64,000 nucleotides of DNA. Origin: Actinomycetaceae bacterium. Lineage in GTDB: Bacteria > Actinomycetota > Actinomycetes > Actinomycetales > Actinomycetaceae. Of this stretch, positions 31,184 through 39,936 are shown piece by piece. Position 1 is the stretch's first letter, and each line of letters begins with the position of its first letter. The translations under genes were made by a program, and so were the position numbers. The stretch lies in the NCBI GenBank assembly GCA_028724265.1, contig JAQYDG010000004.1, positions 372,001 to 436,000 on the forward strand, written 5' to 3'. The notes under the pieces were generated by a model that had not been told where the DNA came from, ran no database searches, and saw only the letters and a program-made list of their open reading frames with translations.

Positions 31184-31903
31184 CTACTCGTCCTTACGCA
31201 CTTGCGCGAATGACACCTCAACGGGAGCCTCCTGCCCCACAAGCATCATCAGCACCGTGAGACGCTGGTTCTCCGCATCCACCGCAGACACCGTTGCTGG
31301 CATCCCAGCCCATGGAGCTGAAATGAGTTCCACATGATCGCCAACGTGATACGGGGACACGAACTCTGGCTTCGTTGCAGTGGGCAGACCAGCTTTACGC
31401 GCCGTCGCAGCAGCTGCTGCCTCCATCATTGGCGTGAGCATATTCACGACTTCATCTTCGCGCAGCGGCACCGGGTCAATACCGTTACCGACGAAACCTG
31501 TGACGCCATTCGTTGACTGCACCACTCGCCACGATTCATCAGTCAAATCCATGCGAATCACCACGTAGCCAGGAATGCGCACACGCGAGACGAGTTTGCG
31601 TTGACCGCGGCGTACTTCAAAGACTTCTTCAGTAGGAACTTCGACCTGGAAAATATAATCTTCCATATTCATCGAATGAATACGGGATTCGATATCCTGC
31701 TTGACGCGTTTCTCATAGCCCGAGAAGGTGTGTAACACATACCACTTGCCGTCAAGCCCCTGGAGCGAGGCACGTACTTCGTCTTTCGTCACAACGCCGG
31801 GTACCGACTCTGACGCAGAAGATGACTGGTCTGTGTCGCTCAACACCGCAGTGTTCTCGGTATCGCTCGCATCCTTTATATCTTCGAGATTTTCTTCAGC
31901 CAC
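31184..31903 (-). CDS. nusG: Transcription termination/antitermination factor NusG
   Basis: Bridges RNA polymerase with Rho or ribosomal S10. 239 residues: an acidic, Ser/Asp-rich N-terminal extension of about 50 residues, the NGN domain from GKWYVLHTFSGYEKRVKQ to about residue 165, then a KOW domain in VGDHVELISAPWAGMPATV. Starts at a GTG 8 nt after AAGGAGG. Downstream of secE, as in most bacteria. Confidence 0.95.
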   Translation of the reverse strand: MAEENLEDIKDASDTENTAVLSDTDQSSSASESVPGVVTKDEVRASLQGLDGKWYVLHTFSGYEKRVKQDIESRIHSMNMEDYIFQVEVPTEEVFEVRRGQRKLVSRVRIPGYVVIRMDLTDESWRVVQSTNGVTGFVGNGIDPVPLREDEVVNMLTPMMEAAAAATARKAGLPTATKPEFVSPYHVGDHVELISAPWAGMPATVSAVDAENQRLTVLMMLVGQEAPVEVSFAQVRKDE

Positions 31904-31921
31904 TGTATCTGCCTCCTTGGC

Positions 31922-32164
31922 TTAGCCAAACACCCAGAACGTTAGCTTCGCACTTGCAGCATCCAGCACGCCAACGATCACCATAATCAACGCAATAAAC
32001 GCGAGTACCGTTAAAAATATCTGCCAAAGGTCTTCACGTGAAGGTCTCTGCACCTTCTTCAACTCTGCAACGATTTGACGCAAAAAGAGCATGAGACGTG
32101 CAAAAATATTCGGCTTCGCTACGGATGCTTCTTTGGCCATGTGAGATTTCGAAGCTTCAGCCAC
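31922..32164 (-). CDS. secE: Preprotein translocase subunit SecE
   Basis: Single-helix partner of SecY. The GTG at 32164 gives 80 residues beginning VAEASKSHMAKEASVAKPN, followed by the amphipathic ELKKVQRPSREDLWQ and one membrane helix (IFLTVLAFIALIMVIVGVL). A frame open to 32323 runs through the tRNA-Trp gene and cannot be the true start. GAAGGG lies upstream of the GTG; an ATG 8 codons later is the alternative. Lies between tRNA-Trp and nusG. Confidence 0.93.
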   Translation of the reverse strand: MAEASKSHMAKEASVAKPNIFARLMLFLRQIVAELKKVQRPSREDLWQIFLTVLAFIALIMVIVGVLDAASAKLTFWVFG

Positions 32165-32256
32165 GTGACACCCTTCTCGGAACTTGCAGTGTTGTGTAGT
32201 GATGACCTGTATACCGACAGGCCACGATGCGACCCGTGGGCGATCAAGCCATACAG

Positions 32257-32329
32257 CAGGGTAGGAGGGACTCGAACCCCCAACCGCCGGTTTTGGAGAC
32301 CGATGCGCTACCAATTGCGCCACTACCCT
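32257..32329 (-). tRNA. tRNA-Trp (CCA)
   Basis: Seventy-three-nucleotide cloverleaf. Acceptor AGGGTAG pairs with CTACCCT, G discriminator; anticodon loop TCTCCAAAA gives anticodon CCA; T-arm GGTTCGAGTCC. Immediately upstream of secE, a usual actinobacterial placement. Confidence 0.97.
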
Positions 32330-32476
32330 AAAACGACTCGGTTGAGCCTATGCAATAATAGTCCGAACGCAGGAGGAAATGCTACCCGCTGCGCACTACC
32401 CGTTTAGTGTACCGCACGAGTGCGGACATCGCTGCCACACCCGGGGAAGCACATCACGTGCCTCGTCGGCACAAGA

Positions 32477-33640
32477 TTACAGGGAGTGACCAACCAGAAC
32501 CGGTTCAGGCGCCAGCGCCACGCCAAAAACGTCAAGCACTTTCGAACGTGCGGCACGCGCCAGAGCAAGCACCTCGGCGCCACCCGCTCTCCCTTGGCTC
32601 GTCACAGCCAGAGAATGCTGCGTCGAAAGCCGAGCCGGAGTGCCGATCGAAAAGCCACGATCAGCACCTGCGTGGGTCAGCAGCCATGCGGCAGAAAGCT
32701 TGACGTAGCCTGGCATCCCTGGAACCGGGTAGCGAGGCGCATCCGCAGGCACACGGCTCGCAGAAGACTCACGCACAATAGGGTTCGTGAAAAAAGAACC
32801 ACACGAATACGTATTCGGGTTCGCGTCATCGAGCACCATGCCCTTGGAACGCCTCAGCTTCAGCACAGCCTGACGCACGGCCTGCGTCGTTGCCCGCTGA
32901 CCTACCTGAACGTCGAGTTCACGTGCCAGCTGTTGATAAGCCACAGGTGAGGAAAGCGGCGAGGATCGTAGTGCAAAATCCACCGACAGCACAACGTAGC
33001 GAGGTGTAAAGCTCGGCTTGCCCCCACTGACAACATCGCCGATAGATTTCTTGATGAGAGACGTACGATAACCAAAATCGAGATGCTCTGCCGCGATGAC
33101 GCGTATACGCTCCTGAACGCGGTCATACACGCGGACGCTCATCACGCTCTGCGCCACCTCTTGCCCATACGCCCCGATATTCTGCACGGGTGCGGCGCCC
33201 ACAGTACCTGGGATCCCCGAGAGAGCTTCTAGCCCACTGTAGCCATGCGTGAGGGTATACACGACGAAGTCGTCCCACGGGGTGCCAGCGAGCACCCGGA
33301 TCAGTACACGATCGTCTCCATCGCCAGCTGCTGGATATACGGAGGAATCTTCACCTTCGAGCATCTGAATATCAGAACGTCGGTCACGCACGATGAGGCC
33401 GCGGAAATCGTCATCGGACGCGAAGGTGTTCGAACCACCGCCAAGCACCAACAGCTGCTGGCCAGCCTGATCGGCTTCACGCACAGACCGAATAACTTCC
33501 GTCTCGCTGTCTGCCTCGCGATACGCAGCGAACACACCGCCAGTACGAATCGTTGTTAAGTCGGCGATCGTGTGTGGATGTGTTTTCCTCCGGTGGGAGG
33601 CAACCGGTTCATCAAAGCTGGACAACTCGAACTCACTCAC
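32477..33640 (-). CDS. murB: UDP-N-acetylenolpyruvoylglucosamine reductase (type I MurB)
   Basis: FAD enzyme that makes UDP-N-acetylmuramate from the MurA product with NADPH. 387 residues: the FAD-binding LTTIRTGG and VLGGGSNTFASDD, LSGIPGTVGAAPVQNIGAYGQE, the catalytic SCGSFFTNP (Ser proton donor), and the C-terminal GFSIGTPARLSTQHSLAV. It starts at a GTG directly after a GAGGGG; spacing is short, so a slightly later start is possible. Monocistronic, far from the dcw cluster. Confidence 0.94.
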   Translation of the reverse strand: MSEFELSSFDEPVASHRRKTHPHTIADLTTIRTGGVFAAYREADSETEVIRSVREADQAGQQLLVLGGGSNTFASDDDFRGLIVRDRRSDIQMLEGEDSSVYPAAGDGDDRVLIRVLAGTPWDDFVVYTLTHGYSGLEALSGIPGTVGAAPVQNIGAYGQEVAQSVMSVRVYDRVQERIRVIAAEHLDFGYRTSLIKKSIGDVVSGGKPSFTPRYVVLSVDFALRSSPLSSPVAYQQLARELDVQVGQRATTQAVRQAVLKLRRSKGMVLDDANPNTYSCGSFFTNPIVRESSASRVPADAPRYPVPGMPGYVKLSAAWLLTHAGADRGFSIGTPARLSTQHSLAVTSQGRAGGAEVLALARAARSKVLDVFGVALAPEPVLVGHSL

Positions 33641-33944
33641 CCCTCTAGGCTACCGGAATGCTTCGCCAGCGCCCCCGTTTATCAGCACGGAGCAGATCAG
33701 CACAGAGCATAGAGACAAGAAAGTGGCCTACACCAGTAGGCCACTAAAAACTGCTCTGTATCATCAACAGAGATTGAGTGCGCTCAACGCTCAGAACCCG
33801 AAAAGCATATCCGCTCCCGCGCCCACCTGTGGCTACGCGCAGCCCAGAGCGAATGATGGCGAGCACACCACATCGTGGACGTACTCGCCATCGAAAGAGC
33901 CACTTCCTATACTGCTTACTTCATTCGGCTCGCGAGGACAGGAA
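33641..33944. other. Gap between murB and rpmG with two hairpins
   Basis: Holds the rpmG-side terminator (33714-33745) and a second hairpin at 33855-33892, where GATGGCGAG pairs with CTCGCCATC and an inner CCAC/GTGG forms, but with no T-tract. Short frames here have no family resemblance. No gene is supported. Confidence 0.6.
33714..33745 (-). terminator. Intrinsic terminator downstream of rpmG
   Basis: Perfect 10-bp stem AGTGGCCTAC (33722-33731) and GTAGGCCACT (33736-33745) with loop ACCA. On the minus strand it is followed by TTTCTTG. It ends the tRNA-rpmG transcript. Confidence 0.8.
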
Positions 33945-34115
33945 TCACCGAGTCTCGCGATGAACCGTGCTCGCTTTGCACCAGGGGCAATACTTCTTCA
34001 ATTCCAAACGCTCTGGATTATTACGACGGTTCTTCTTGGTGATGTAGTTACGGTGCTTGCACACCTCGCACGCCAACGTAATCTTTGGACGCACGTCCTT
34101 GGATTTGCTTGCCAT
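33945..34115 (-). CDS. rpmG: 50S ribosomal protein L33, zinc-binding form
   Basis: 56-residue L33 starting [19 protein letters not shown], with zinc-ligand pairs Cys16-x2-Cys19 and Cys43-x2-Cys46. The ATG at 34115 is 6 nt from GAGG; an earlier ATG at 34127 is possible. Directly downstream of three tRNA genes and likely in their transcript. Confidence 0.95.
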   Translation of the reverse strand: MASKSKDVRPKITLACEVCKHRNYITKKNRRNNPERLELKKYCPWCKASTVHRETR

Positions 34116-34177
34116 CCTCAACCTCACATTTCATTCAATGACGAGGCGCCGTACACCTCGAATCCTTACGGACGTTG

Positions 34178-34251
34178 TAGCGGAGGAGGGGTTTGAACCC
34201 TCGACCTCACGATTATGAGTCGTGCGCTCTGACCAACTGAGCTACCCCGCC
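34178..34251 (-). tRNA. tRNA-Met (CAT), elongator type
   Basis: Seventy-four nucleotides. Acceptor GGCGGGG with CTCCGCT (G-U pairs at the ends), A discriminator; anticodon loop CTCATAA gives CAT. The acceptor 1-72 G-U pair and the D-arm AGCTCAGTTGGTCAGAGC suit the elongator rather than initiator tRNA. CCA is not encoded. Confidence 0.93.
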
Positions 34252-34279
34252 TCAAGGCGCCAACCAAAGCTGACATCCG

Positions 34280-34352
34280 AGCCCCCAAAGAGAATCGAAC
34301 TCTTGACCTTCTCCTTACCATGGAGACGCTCTGCCGACTGAGCTATAGGGGC
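34280..34352 (-). tRNA. tRNA-Thr (GGT)
   Basis: Seventy-three nucleotides. Acceptor GCCCCTA pairs with the 3' strand TGGGGGC, U discriminator; anticodon stem TCTCC/GGAGA with loop ATGGTAA gives anticodon GGT. Between tRNA-Tyr and tRNA-Met. Confidence 0.95.
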
Positions 34353-34473
34353 ACGGCTGATTTCCACGTCACGCGATGAAAAAAGCAAAACGAACAAGTG
34401 CACCCCACGAAAAATCACGTGACCCTCGTATCGGCGCAACGTCGCAATGCTTATCGCCAATTCCTGGAAACCG

Positions 34474-34555
34474 TGGCGGGTGTAGGATTCGAACCTACGA
34501 AGCGAATCGCGTCTGATTTACAGTCAGATCCCTTTGGCCACTTGGGAAACCCGCC
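34474..34555 (-). tRNA. tRNA-Tyr (GTA)
   Basis: Eighty-two-nucleotide class II tRNA with a long variable arm. Acceptor GGCGGGT with ACCCGCC, A discriminator; anticodon loop CTGTAAA gives GTA. First gene of the Tyr-Thr-Met-rpmG run. A TTGACG (34589-34594, minus) preceded by a T-run lies about 35-40 nt upstream and may be its -35. Confidence 0.96.
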
Positions 34556-34689
34556 AAACTGTGAACCTGCACTACCGCGCAAGAACACCGTCAAAAAAGG
34601 TTACCAGGAAACTGTATCCAGATCAAACTGCCAGATCCGATAACTAGCACACATTCGCCCGTGCAACCCCGCGCTGAATCTATCCTGCG

Positions 34690-36051
34690 CTAGATCTGCC
34701 TTTCCCCTCGCGAGATCGCCGTCATCGTTTCTGCATCTTGTTCCTTCACGCGCCCACGTCCCAGCTGTTCGCCGAGCTGGTATTCCCACTGTGTGACCTT
34801 TTCCCAACCATCCCACGTCGTAAAGCGCACAGAACGCTGATCCAGCACGCTGAGAATATCGACTGCACGCTGCGCAGGCTGATGAAGAATGCCGCCTTTC
34901 AAATCCTCCACCAGATGCCCGATCGTCTCTGCGGCGTCCGACTTCGTTGATCCAATCAAACCCACCGGACCACGCTTTATCCAGCCCGTCGCATACAGAC
35001 CGGTCATCGTGGCGCCGTCAACTCCAATCACACGCCCTTCATGGTGAGGGATGACGTGGCGGTGCTCATCGAACGGAGCACCAGGCAACGCGGACGAGGC
35101 ATAACCCACAGCGGCGTACACTGCCTGCACCGGATAATCGACAAACTGCCCGGTTCCCTTCACCGAGCCGTCGCCCTGCAACTCGGTACGCTCCATACGG
35201 ATGCCCTCCACATGCTCGGATCCTAGAATCTCAACAGGACGCTGCAGAAAATGCATGGTCAGCGTGCGATCACCAGTGTGGTCATCCTCCTCCTGGAACA
35301 GCCATTGCTGCAAATACTCCACGACTTGACGTTTGAGCCGATCGGCGTTGAGCTCAGCCTGCGATGCTTCGTCAAAATCGAAGCCTTCTTCCTCCACACG
35401 CACATCGATGGAGTCCGTGCGTGCCAGCTCCCGCAGCTCCTGGGGTGTGAACTTCGCCTGTGCAGGCCCCCTGCGAGCAAAGAGATGCACGGACGACGTT
35501 GCTGCAGCACGCAGTCCACGCTCAACATTGGTTGGAATATCGGTGCTCATCAGAGCATCCGGAGCTTTTGCCAGCATTCGGGAAATGTCCAGAGCCACAT
35601 TGCCCGCGCCAATCACAGCAACATCAGTGGCTGTAAGCGGCCATTCACGCGGATAATCCGGATGCGCGTCATACCACGACACAAATGCTGACGCACCGTA
35701 TACTTCCGGAAGATCCGCACCGGGAATGTTCAGCGGCCGATCATCATTAGCACCGGTTGCAATGACGATCGCATCGTAATAATCCCACAGCTCGTCGATG
35801 TTCAGATCCTTACCGACCTCAACGTTCCCAATGAAGCGGATGTCTCCACGTTTGAGCACATTGTACAGAGCCTGCGTGATCGTCCGAATTCTGGGATGAT
35901 CCGGTGCCACACCGTAGCGCACGAGACCATAGGGAGCGGGAAGTTTTTCAAGAAGGTCAATCGCCACGTCCACATCTGAATGAGAAAGGATATCTGACGC
36001 GTAAATACCTGCCGGACCAGCACCGATCACTGCAACCTTATATTTTGCCAC
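34690..36051 (-). CDS. fprA: Ferredoxin/adrenodoxin-type NADP(+) reductase (FprA-like)
   Basis: FAD flavoprotein that moves electrons between NADPH and ferredoxin. 453 residues with the FAD dinucleotide motif VIGAGPAGIYASD (about 8-20), RYGVAPDHP, the NADP-binding VIGAGNVALD (about 147-155) and the FARRGPAQAKFTPQEL segment, plus GWIKRGPVGLIGSTKSDA near the C-terminus. Close to mycobacterial FprA in layout. It lies downstream of hpf on the same strand with a gap of about 290 nt. Physiological partner unknown. Confidence 0.92.
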   Translation of the reverse strand: MAKYKVAVIGAGPAGIYASDILSHSDVDVAIDLLEKLPAPYGLVRYGVAPDHPRIRTITQALYNVLKRGDIRFIGNVEVGKDLNIDELWDYYDAIVIATGANDDRPLNIPGADLPEVYGASAFVSWYDAHPDYPREWPLTATDVAVIGAGNVALDISRMLAKAPDALMSTDIPTNVERGLRAAATSSVHLFARRGPAQAKFTPQELRELARTDSIDVRVEEEGFDFDEASQAELNADRLKRQVVEYLQQWLFQEEDDHTGDRTLTMHFLQRPVEILGSEHVEGIRMERTELQGDGSVKGTGQFVDYPVQAVYAAVGYASSALPGAPFDEHRHVIPHHEGRVIGVDGATMTGLYATGWIKRGPVGLIGSTKSDAAETIGHLVEDLKGGILHQPAQRAVDILSVLDQRSVRFTTWDGWEKVTQWEYQLGEQLGRGRVKEQDAETMTAISRGERQI

Positions 36052-36262
36052 GAAGATTTCCTTTCCTTATTGACTCACACAGATCATGTTGACAGTCTGC
36101 GCACCCCTGGGCGCACGCATCCTGCAGCACATGGTGGTCTGCACATTGGCAGTCTGCAGAGCGGCGACCACCGCAGCATTCAACAACGATGACCACGTCG
36201 CCACATGTTCGCCCACAAGTGTACTTGAGACGCCAGGCGCGCTAAAGACCCTCTACATGAAT

Positions 36263-36290
36263 GCGGAGTAGAGGACACCCCCTACTCCGC
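36263..36290. repeat. Inverted repeat between hpf and fprA
   Basis: Nine-base-pair perfect stem, GCGGAGTAG (36263-36271) with CTACTCCGC (36282-36290). No T-tract on the minus strand, so a weak or factor-assisted terminator of hpf at best. The rest of the 36052-36343 gap shows no gene, only short repeated CAGTCTGC words (about 36094 and 36151). Confidence 0.6.
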
Positions 36291-36343
36291 AGTATCCGCG
36301 CCTTGTCGGCAACGATCTATTTGCTTACTTGTTGCTTACTTGC

Positions 36344-37003
36344 CTACGCGACGGTTGTGTCGAGGCGAATAACACCGTACGTCCACCCATGCCGCAGGTA
36401 GACGGCGCAGGGTTGCTTCGTCTCAGAATCGATGAAGAGGAAGAACGGGTGACCAACGAGTTCCATCTGGTCAACAGCCTCCATCACCGTCATTTCCTGA
36501 GCTTCATAGAGCTTTTGACGAACCACTACTGGGGAATCGCCCATCTGAGTTTCTATCGCTTCGCCTGGAGTTGTGGGAACCTTGCTTGGCTCAGGTTCGT
36601 TTTCCTGCGCGGATTCCTCGCCCTGCTTGGGTTGATCCGGAACGGAATCCACAAACAGCGCTGCGTCCTCGGGGACGAAATCTGCCCCCGCCTGCCGACG
36701 ATGATCCTTGCGTCGATCGCGAGCCCTGCGCAGCCGTTCCATCAGTTTGGCCAACGCGAGGTCAAGGGCAGAATACCGATCGGAGCTTGCTGCCTCCGCA
36801 CGAATAACAGGTCCTTTATCGCGTACCGTTATTTCGATACGCTCAGCCGTCTGTGCTAGCGAAGGATTGTTCTCGTGACTCGCAACAACTTCCACCCGCT
36901 GCGCGCGCGGAGCATACTGCTCCACCTTATCGACTTTCTCCTGAACATGAGCGCGAAAGCGATCAGAAATATCTACGTTGCGCCCTTTGACGACGATTTC
37001 CAC
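36344..37003 (-). CDS. hpf: Ribosome hibernation promoting factor, long form
   Basis: Binds the 30S decoding region and promotes inactive 100S dimers in stationary phase. 219 residues from the GTG at 37003, 5 nt after AAGGAGG. The N-terminal S30AE domain runs EIVVKGRNVDISDRFRAH to about residue 105, then an acidic linker, then the C-terminal dimerisation domain with VRQKLYEAQEMTVMEAVDQM and YLRHGWTYGVIRL. In actinobacteria it usually sits between comF and secA; here comF is upstream but inverted, and no secA is seen in the window. Confidence 0.94.
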   Translation of the reverse strand: MEIVVKGRNVDISDRFRAHVQEKVDKVEQYAPRAQRVEVVASHENNPSLAQTAERIEITVRDKGPVIRAEAASSDRYSALDLALAKLMERLRRARDRRKDHRRQAGADFVPEDAALFVDSVPDQPKQGEESAQENEPEPSKVPTTPGEAIETQMGDSPVVVRQKLYEAQEMTVMEAVDQMELVGHPFFLFIDSETKQPCAVYLRHGWTYGVIRLDTTVA

Positions 37004-37335
37004 GATACCCTCCTTCAGGGTTGGTAGGCGTGTGCAAACGTGTGCCTGCACGCACACGGCGTACGGCAATCACGCGGCCACTGCTGTGTGGCCATACACC
37101 TTCGCGGGCTGTACCCGTATAACAATCCTAGCGCCTCGCACGGCTCGCCCAAGCGTTACAGGGGACGCTTCCCAACCAGCGAAATCGAGGCAGCATCATC
37201 GAGGCGAGGCCGCACGCCTCCTTCACCGCTTCCCAGTTTGAGAGACCGGGGCAACACGCGGCGCGCGCAGCCCATAACGAGTGGACCTGCATGTGGATAT
37301 GTGTACACAGCGGCACCTCACTCCCCGCACTCACA
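37004..37335. other. Divergent hpf/comF upstream region
   Basis: No gene is supported. The best minus-strand promoter for hpf is TTGGGC (37147-37152) with a 16-nt spacer to TAGGAT (37125-37130), giving a leader of about 115 nt. No clear ribosome-binding site or promoter is seen for comF on the plus strand. Confidence 0.45.
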
Positions 37336-38238
37336 ATGATTGATTCCATGCACGCCCCACAACCGTCCTCAACTCGCACATGGCGAGCCACGGCTCGCTC
37401 CCTTCTGTTTCCACAGTGGTGTTACGGGTGTCTGCAGCCGGACACTGTGCTGTGCAGCGAATGCTCCCATGCCTTAGCCGGATCCTGGGAGAACGTCACT
37501 GACCGCCTGCCCTACCTGAATATCATTCAGCCGGATGAGACGAGCATTGCCATGATGCCCGTTTTCAGCTTGGGCGCATATTCCGGCATCAGAAGACACA
37601 TCATTATCAGCTGGAAACACACCCTCGATCGCGACCTCGACGCAGCGATCCGTCGCGTCATTCTTGCAAGCTGGGCGTCGCTCCGCCAGCTCATTGTGCC
37701 CGAACACCCTCTCACTGACGCGCCTTCGCTCGTTTTTATCCCTGCTCCGAGTCGATTCCGGCGCTTTCACGATGGACGTTTTGTTGCCGGAAAGCTCGCA
37801 ACCTCCTTCGCCCTCGCAGCGCTGAGCGAGCACATTCCCGCAGGGGTCTGGGATCCACTCTCCTCTGGCTGGGCACTTCGGCGTGGTTCAACGGTGAGCG
37901 GGAGGAGAGAAAAAACGTCTCATATTACGATGGCTCCCTGGCGTACTGCCGCACGGGAATTGGGCGGGCTACGGTGGTTCGTCGCGCCCACAAACGGTGG
38001 AAGCACACTGTTCATCCTCGTCGATGACGTTGTAACGAGCGGAGCCACGCTTGCTGCCTGTTCTCGCGCATTGGCCTTACATGGTATCCACGTGCATGCT
38101 GCACTGACACTGGCTGCAGCGAAGAATCCCCGTCAGATACCCGCGCACAATCAATCCGTGAGCCGCAAGACCCCGACGACACAGACGATTGCGAAGGAGA
38201 TGACTATCCGGGATAGGCCACAGACGTCACATCTGTAG
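37336..38238 (+). CDS. comF: ComF-family phosphoribosyltransferase-like protein
   Basis: A cytoplasmic protein with an N-terminal four-Cys zinc ribbon (WCYGC and LCSEC, about residues 29-43) and a C-terminal type I phosphoribosyltransferase fold with the PRPP loop LVDDVVTSGATLAAC. Members are linked to DNA uptake in Firmicutes; the actinobacterial role is unknown. The frame is open from 37291; I choose the ATG at 37336, though the ATG at 37348 is equally possible because no ribosome-binding site is clear. About 300 residues, with a Thr/Lys-rich C-terminal tail. It points opposite to lpqB and overlaps its 3' end by 35 nt. Confidence 0.82.
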   Translation: MIDSMHAPQPSSTRTWRATARSLLFPQWCYGCLQPDTVLCSECSHALAGSWENVTDRLPYLNIIQPDETSIAMMPVFSLGAYSGIRRHIIISWKHTLDRDLDAAIRRVILASWASLRQLIVPEHPLTDAPSLVFIPAPSRFRRFHDGRFVAGKLATSFALAALSEHIPAGVWDPLSSGWALRRGSTVSGRREKTSHITMAPWRTAARELGGLRWFVAPTNGGSTLFILVDDVVTSGATLAACSRALALHGIHVHAALTLAAAKNPRQIPAHNQSVSRKTPTTQTIAKEMTIRDRPQTSHL

Positions 38239-39934
38239 CTAATAGCCGAAAGCCTGAACCCTGAAGGGCATATGCCGTGTTTTCAGCGGTGATGAGCGTC
38301 AGCGAATCGCGCCCCCGGCCGGCCGTCAAACCAATCGTCCCTGTAAAAGGCTGCATCAATTCCTCTGTTGGCGCGCCCTGCCTCACCATAAAGAGGGACT
38401 CGCGCCCTGAAGCGCCAGAGGAACCGAGCACAACCAGTGAATCCTCCCCTGCCCAGGCGAAGTCTTTGACGCTTGTGAGGGAGTTGGCAATCGTAAAAGG
38501 ATCGGAAATAGCAGTGGGGTTCTGCTGATCATCCCTCTGAATGCCAGCAAGCGCGAACGTGTTAGTGCCGTCGGCAGTATAGGACACCGCAAGACGGGAA
38601 CCATCCCGAGAAACCCGCACCCCCAGGACAGTCGCGCCCTTCAACCACGGCACCTTCAGAGGAACAACCGAGCCGGAACGAGAGATAGCAGAGACGACAC
38701 CATCGTTGATCGTGCGACCAGAGTAAATGAACCCCCACTGGTCGAAGGAAGGCGCGATCACCTCGTCAGAGGTGAGAACCGAACGGGGCTGCGGAGAGGA
38801 CGCACTCATCGTATAGAGCTGAGTCTGCGCGTCATTCAAAGCTGCAAAAACGGGGTTGTTCCCGTCATAGGATACTGCGAGGGACTCAAGGGAGAGTTTC
38901 GCAATTGCGGAAGTAGATGATCCAGGTAACGCCGCAGATACCACAGACTGACGAACAGTAGCCGGAACTCCGTGAGCAAGAACTGCTAAGGAATACGTGC
39001 CATATGGGTATGTGGGCAGGTCGGGAATATCGTCGGCAGGGAGGGTGGAATTGGACGCGCGTACCTCAACACTCTCAATATTCGCTACGGCTGAGAGAGT
39101 CTGCGCTATTTGAGCGTGCAACAGCCGTTGGTCGTCGGCAGATGCAGACAACACATCAGAAGAAAGGTTGACCAGAGCCTCGCCATCTTGCACACTCACG
39201 CTATTCTGAAGCGTTGTTCCCGCAGGTATCGCCGTATGAACCGCACCCGCTAGCCAATCGGAGGCACCCTCAAGCAAACCGCGCACCGCGAACGTCGCCG
39301 CCGAATTCGTCGGATACCACCGCACATCTCCCACCAGCGCGGACTTGTCTGCATTCAAGAAGTACAGCGGCGTTCGCACATAGAGCGTCTCAAACAGGTG
39401 GACAGAGAGAAAAATGCCATCGTCAAGAGCCACAATTCGCCATTGATGATCAGCGTCACGCGCCAGCGAAAAATCGGACGTCATCACAGTATCCGGTGCA
39501 GACTCGCTGAACACGCCGTTTTTATCCACAGATCCCGCACTGCCAACCGTCACACGCACGCCCCCATCGGGCTGCAGAGATGTGGAAAATGCTTGATCAT
39601 TCGGATAAACCCTCGTCTGCGCGGCAGGATCCCAATCCGCCGCAGCCTTCGATGAGAGGTACTGGCGAGCCACCGAGAATTCATCGTCGAAACCTGCGCG
39701 CTGAGCAACCAGAAAATCCTGGACGATCTGTTCAGGCGTCGCGTCCTGGCGCGGAGGCTGCGCCGTCAAGCCAATCGGTTCCGAGGTCTGGCCTGCTATA
39801 TCCACAACGTGAACCGCTCCCGAACTGGGCAACGAGCAGCCTGCGAGCACAGACACAAGGAGGAGCACCCCGATGGTAGACATCCTCATGCATACTCTGC
39901 GTGCTCTGCCATGCAGGGCGTGAAAGCTCATCAT
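38204..39934 (-). CDS. lpqB: Lipoprotein LpqB (MtrAB-associated)
   Basis: Exported lipoprotein that interacts with the sensor MtrB and tunes MtrA signalling. 576 residues: a long basic n-region, hydrophobic helix and lipobox LAGC (Cys33), then a GerMN-type domain (about 200-330) and a C-terminal beta-propeller-like region with VAYPG at the end. GAGG lies 7 nt before the first ATG; a second ATG follows directly. It begins 2 nt after the mtrB stop, so mtrA-mtrB-lpqB form an operon. Confidence 0.93.
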   Translation of the reverse strand: MMSFHALHGRARRVCMRMSTIGVLLLVSVLAGCSLPSSGAVHVVDIAGQTSEPIGLTAQPPRQDATPEQIVQDFLVAQRAGFDDEFSVARQYLSSKAAADWDPAAQTRVYPNDQAFSTSLQPDGGVRVTVGSAGSVDKNGVFSESAPDTVMTSDFSLARDADHQWRIVALDDGIFLSVHLFETLYVRTPLYFLNADKSALVGDVRWYPTNSAATFAVRGLLEGASDWLAGAVHTAIPAGTTLQNSVSVQDGEALVNLSSDVLSASADDQRLLHAQIAQTLSAVANIESVEVRASNSTLPADDIPDLPTYPYGTYSLAVLAHGVPATVRQSVVSAALPGSSTSAIAKLSLESLAVSYDGNNPVFAALNDAQTQLYTMSASSPQPRSVLTSDEVIAPSFDQWGFIYSGRTINDGVVSAISRSGSVVPLKVPWLKGATVLGVRVSRDGSRLAVSYTADGTNTFALAGIQRDDQQNPTAISDPFTIANSLTSVKDFAWAGEDSLVVLGSSGASGRESLFMVRQGAPTEELMQPFTGTIGLTAGRGRDSLTLITAENTAYALQGSGFRLLATDVTSVAYPG

Positions 39935-39936
39935 CG

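Noticed and set aside
32165..32323. Extension of SecE upstream through the tRNA
   Set aside because: The extra N-terminus is translation of tRNA-Trp; a GTG with ribosome-binding site gives the normal SecE length.
34242..34460. 72-codon frame across tRNA-Thr
   Set aside because: It is translation of tRNA sequence, not a gene.
36086..36271. 61-codon plus-strand frame between hpf and fprA
   Set aside because: No ribosome-binding site, no homology and biased composition; the region reads better as an intergenic gap with an inverted repeat.
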